Shown piece after piece: positions 61,716-64,000 of a stretch of 64,000 nt of DNA. The stretch covers positions 124,001 to 188,000 of the forward strand of contig NZ_QKTX01000007.1 of the NCBI RefSeq assembly GCF_003253485.1, in the 5' to 3' direction. Below the pieces are notes generated by a model. The model saw nothing but the letters and a program-made list of their open reading frames with translations. It was not told the DNA's origin and searched no databases. This DNA comes from Algoriphagus aquaeductus. Lineage in GTDB: Bacteria > Bacteroidota > Bacteroidia > Cytophagales > Cyclobacteriaceae. Position 1 is the stretch's first letter. The number at the start of each line of letters is the position of its first letter. Position numbers and translations under genes: made by a program.

Positions 61716-61983
61716 TGGGAATTACGATTTACGATTTTTGAATTATGAGATCTTTAGGAACTATAACCGTTTTATAAGATCTTAAAATTTACTCTGCTAC
61801 CTGATATTAGTTGACACCTTAATATCCATTCACTCTTAATTCTTACTCTCAACAAGTGCCTTCTGACCCTGAATTTAGAACTTTTCCAAAGTTTAGAACT
61901 TTGGAAAAGTTGTAGAGTGCGAACGTTTTGAGTCTAATTTCTTTTTTCTAGCCTCTTGAATCTAATGTCTTAGGTCTAATGTC
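61716..61983. repeat. Repeat-bearing gap inside the arginine operon
   Basis: It contains the perfect inverted repeat at 61879-61911 and short near-direct repeats such as TCTAATGTCTTAGG and TCTAATGTCTCAG (61951-61986), the last overlapping the argC stop codon. No gene is seen. Confidence 0.6.
61879..61911. repeat. Perfect 15-base inverted repeat with 3-base loop
   Basis: AACTTTTCCAAAGTT (61879-61893) and AACTTTGGAAAAGTT (61897-61911) are exact reverse complements around TAG. It would fold to a long hairpin in the arg transcript. The AACTTTGGAAAAGTT word is familiar as an intergenic repeat in many Bacteroidota. Confidence 0.85.
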
Positions 61984-62949
61984 TCAGAATGCAATTGATT
62001 TAAGATTGAGTCCCAACTTCTCTTCCAGTCCAAATGCCAAATTGAAGTTTTGCACGGCCTGACCGGAAGCACCTTTCAGTAGGTTGTCAATCGCTGAATA
62101 AATGACCAATTGTCCGGCTTCTTTTTGGACATAAAGGATGCACTTGTTCGTATTGACTGCTTGCTTGAGGTCGATATCCTGAGTGGACACGAAGGTAAAA
62201 GCTGCATCCTTGTAGAATTCCTGGTAAGTTGCCACTGCCTCGACTTCGGATCCTTCAAAAGGAAAATAAACTGTCACCCAAATTCCACGGGAGAAATTGC
62301 CTCGGTAAGGCACAAACAAGATTTCTGACCCAAAGTCAGGATTTAGTTGCCTGAATGTCTGCTTGATTTCTTTGAGGTGCTGATGGGTGAAAAGCTTGTA
62401 AACCGACATATTGCCGGTTCGGTAGCTGAAATGAGAAGTCTCGGCAAGCTTTTTTCCTGCTCCGGTCGAACCCGTAATGCCGCTGATATGAACTTGATCT
62501 TTGATCCAACCCTTGGCTATCGCCGGTGCCAAAGCCAATTGAATTCCCGTCGCAAAGCAACCCGGGTTGGCAATGCGCTTGGCGGTTTTGATTTTTGCCG
62601 AGTTTACTTCAGGAAGGCCATAAATGAACCCATTGGACTCGTCTCTGAAATCCGTGGAGAGATCAATGATGACCGTCTCCGGAGAAAAGGAGTGAGCTTC
62701 CAAAAAGCCTTTGGTCTCTCCATGGGGAAGGCCCAAAAACACGGCATCCACTTCCGAAGGCACTTCGTCGGTAAACACCAATTCACAATCTCCAATCAAA
62801 TCCGGATGTGATTCAATGACTTTTTTTCCGTTTTGGCTATTGGAGTGGACACATACCAGTTCGACCGCAGGGTGGTGAACCAAAATCCGAAGGAGTTCAC
62901 CTCCGGTGTAGCCTGCCGCTCCAATGACCGCTGTTTTGATCTTAGTCAT
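61984..62949 (-). CDS. argC: N-acyl-gamma-glutamyl-phosphate reductase (ArgC)
   Basis: This 321-residue enzyme reduces N-acylglutamyl phosphate with NADPH. It starts with the Rossmann motif IGAAGYTGGELLRIL. The active-site Cys is in IANPGCFATGIQLALAPAI, and later parts read GSTGAGKKLAETSHFSYRTG and FVPYRGNFSRGIW. Its start overlaps the argG stop by eight bases. Downstream of it lies the repeat gap before argD. Confidence 0.94.
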   Translation of the reverse strand: MTKIKTAVIGAAGYTGGELLRILVHHPAVELVCVHSNSQNGKKVIESHPDLIGDCELVFTDEVPSEVDAVFLGLPHGETKGFLEAHSFSPETVIIDLSTDFRDESNGFIYGLPEVNSAKIKTAKRIANPGCFATGIQLALAPAIAKGWIKDQVHISGITGSTGAGKKLAETSHFSYRTGNMSVYKLFTHQHLKEIKQTFRQLNPDFGSEILFVPYRGNFSRGIWVTVYFPFEGSEVEAVATYQEFYKDAAFTFVSTQDIDLKQAVNTNKCILYVQKEAGQLVIYSAIDNLLKGASGQAVQNFNLAFGLEEKLGLNLKSIAF

Positions 62950-64000
62950 TTCCGCTGTTGACTTTGTGGAAAATGGCAGTTTGGTTACCCAAGATTCGGG
63001 TGAATCCTTTCACATCTTCACCGGTGTAGCCTTTGTTCATCTCCCCGTAGCTTCCAAACTTGGAAGACATCAAATCATGTTCAGAGTGGATTCCCAACAA
63101 AGTGAATCGGTATGGTTGTAGCAATACTCTGACATCGCCAGAAACAAACTCTTGCGTACTTGCCAAGAAAGATTCAAGATTTCTCATCACCGGATCGAGG
63201 TAATGTCCTTCATGCAAGTGATTTCCGTAAAACTCAGCCTGCTGATTTTTCCAGAACATCTGCCACTTGGTCAAGGTATGCTTTTCCAAAAGCTGATGCG
63301 CTTTGATGATAATAATAGGTGCAGCAGCCTCAAAACCCACTCGACCTTTGATGCCGATAATGGTATCACCCACGTGTATGTCGCGACCGATTCCATAAGG
63401 TGCGGCCAATTCCTGAACTTTCAGAATGGCATCCACAGGATTTCCATAAGTAACTCCGTTAACACCTTTCAATTCCCCTTGATCAAAAGTCAATTTGATT
63501 TCTTTTGGCTCGTGTTCAGATACTTGCGTAGGCCATGCTTCCTCAGGAAGATATTCGGAAGAGGTCAAAGTTTCTTTTCCTCCTACCGAAGTTCCCCAGA
63601 TTCCTTTATTGATGGAGTAGGCTGCTTTCTCAAAATTCATGGAAACCCCATGCTTTTTGAGGTATTCGATTTCTTCCTGACGGGAAAGCTTCAAGTCTCG
63701 GATCGGCGTGATGATTTCGATATCCGGCACGATGGTTTGAAAAATCATATCGAATCGAACCTGGTCATTTCCGGCACCGGTAGAACCATGAGCTACGGCT
63801 TTGGCGCCAATGGATTTGGCATATTCAGCCAAAGATTTTGCCTGAACGATTCGCTCTGCAGATACCGAAAGGGGATAAGTAGCGTTTTTCAGCACATTGC
63901 CGAAAACCAAATATTTGATCACGGACTCGTAGTAATAATCTACCACGTCCAATATGGTGAAGGAAGCTACTCCGAGGGTTTTTGCTCTGGCTTCAATTGC
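62942..64000 (-). CDS. argG: Argininosuccinate synthase (5' part beyond right edge)
   Basis: The frame runs to the right window edge, with 352 codons of the protein visible. It begins AIEARAKTLGVASFTI, then LDVVDYYYESVIKYLVFG and KSLAEYAKSIGAKAVAHGST with GAGNDQVRFDM. GAGNDQVRF is the aspartate/citrulline-binding stretch of the ArgG family. ArgG joins citrulline to aspartate. The N-terminal P-loop (AxSGGLDT) is outside the window. The last residues read FTRILGNQTAIFHKVNSG. It is the first visible gene of the arg operon. Confidence 0.94.
   Translation of the reverse strand, partial: AIEARAKTLGVASFTILDVVDYYYESVIKYLVFGNVLKNATYPLSVSAERIVQAKSLAEYAKSIGAKAVAHGSTGAGNDQVRFDMIFQTIVPDIEIITPIRDLKLSRQEEIEYLKKHGVSMNFEKAAYSINKGIWGTSVGGKETLTSSEYLPEEAWPTQVSEHEPKEIKLTFDQGELKGVNGVTYGNPVDAILKVQELAAPYGIGRDIHVGDTIIGIKGRVGFEAAAPIIIIKAHQLLEKHTLTKWQMFWKNQQAEFYGNHLHEGHYLDPVMRNLESFLASTQEFVSGDVRVLLQPYRFTLLGIHSEHDLMSSKFGSYGEMNKGYTGEDVKGFTRILGNQTAIFHKVNSGND

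Noticed and set aside
63952..63954. Apparent start of argG at 63952
   Set aside because: The codon is an internal TTG (Leu); the frame continues with clear ArgG sequence to the window edge, so the gene is simply cut.

Overview
The window is a piece of ordinary, densely coded chromosome from a member of the Bacteroidota, most likely the Cytophagia and probably near Cyclobacteriaceae. This rests on the gliding-motility gene gldC, the succinyl-type ornithine carbamoyltransferase of arginine synthesis, the small ribosomal protein THX, DUF3098 beside ftsX, LytS/LytTR-type two-component systems, a TonB receptor with a CarboxypepD_reg-like N-terminus, and candidate promoters of the TTTG / TAnnTTTG type. 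The genus call is inference. I see no rRNA, tRNA, CRISPR array, transposase or prophage gene.

Layout. 1-2482: two adjacent, 4-base overlapping LytS-type kinases (one with a 7TM-DISM sensor, cut by the left edge; one with a GAF domain and a degenerate ATPase end). 2854-10855: a lipoprotein, the 5-oxoprolinase genes pxpABC, ribosomal protein THX, a serine hydrolase and small membrane or lipoproteins. Most gaps here hold copies of dispersed repeats. 10972-24157: methionine-type aminotransferase, TauE/SafE exporter, DUF1684, a Tat-exported TIM-barrel protein, a TraB/GumN protein, a complete LytS/LytTR pair, ggt with an S9 peptidase, an Hpt protein and a three-gene cluster with DUF2452. 24475-29503: deoxynucleoside kinase with hydroxyacyl-CoA dehydrogenase, a CvfB-like S1 protein, a cysteine-less ArsC-like protein, a YkgJ protein and an ROK kinase. 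29618-35396: topoisomerase IV (parE, parC) and trmH. 35408-45153: an outer-membrane protein, a ceramidase-like protein, a cyclophilin, pckA, a POT peptide transporter and a large TonB receptor. 45478-50044: minus-strand run ftsX-DUF3098-truB-ribF-CoA transferase A/B-gldC. 50087-56262: pdeM, DUF2147, metY-metX behind a SAM riboswitch, and a SulP transporter with a carbonic anhydrase. 56369-64000: the arginine operon argG-argC-argD-argF'-argB-argE-argH, with argG cut by the right edge.

How the genes work together. Ggt, the S9 peptidase, the POT transporter and PxpABC form a plausible peptide and gamma-glutamyl/5-oxoproline salvage set. MetX and MetY make homocysteine by direct sulfhydrylation under S-adenosylmethionine control. 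SulP with carbonic anhydrase suggests bicarbonate supply, which carbamoyl phosphate synthesis and carboxylases need. The arginine operon appears to use N-succinylated intermediates, because the carbamoyltransferase carries Val at the position that decides acetyl versus succinyl specificity.

The most unusual content is not protein coding. At least five related copies of a roughly 150-base intergenic element (family A) lie between 5.5 and 24.5 kb. A second, about 110-base element (family B) has two nearly identical copies in opposite orientation, one ending next to the cvfB start codon and one overlapping the pxpA stop codon. Further palindromic repeat material splits the arginine operon between argC and argD.
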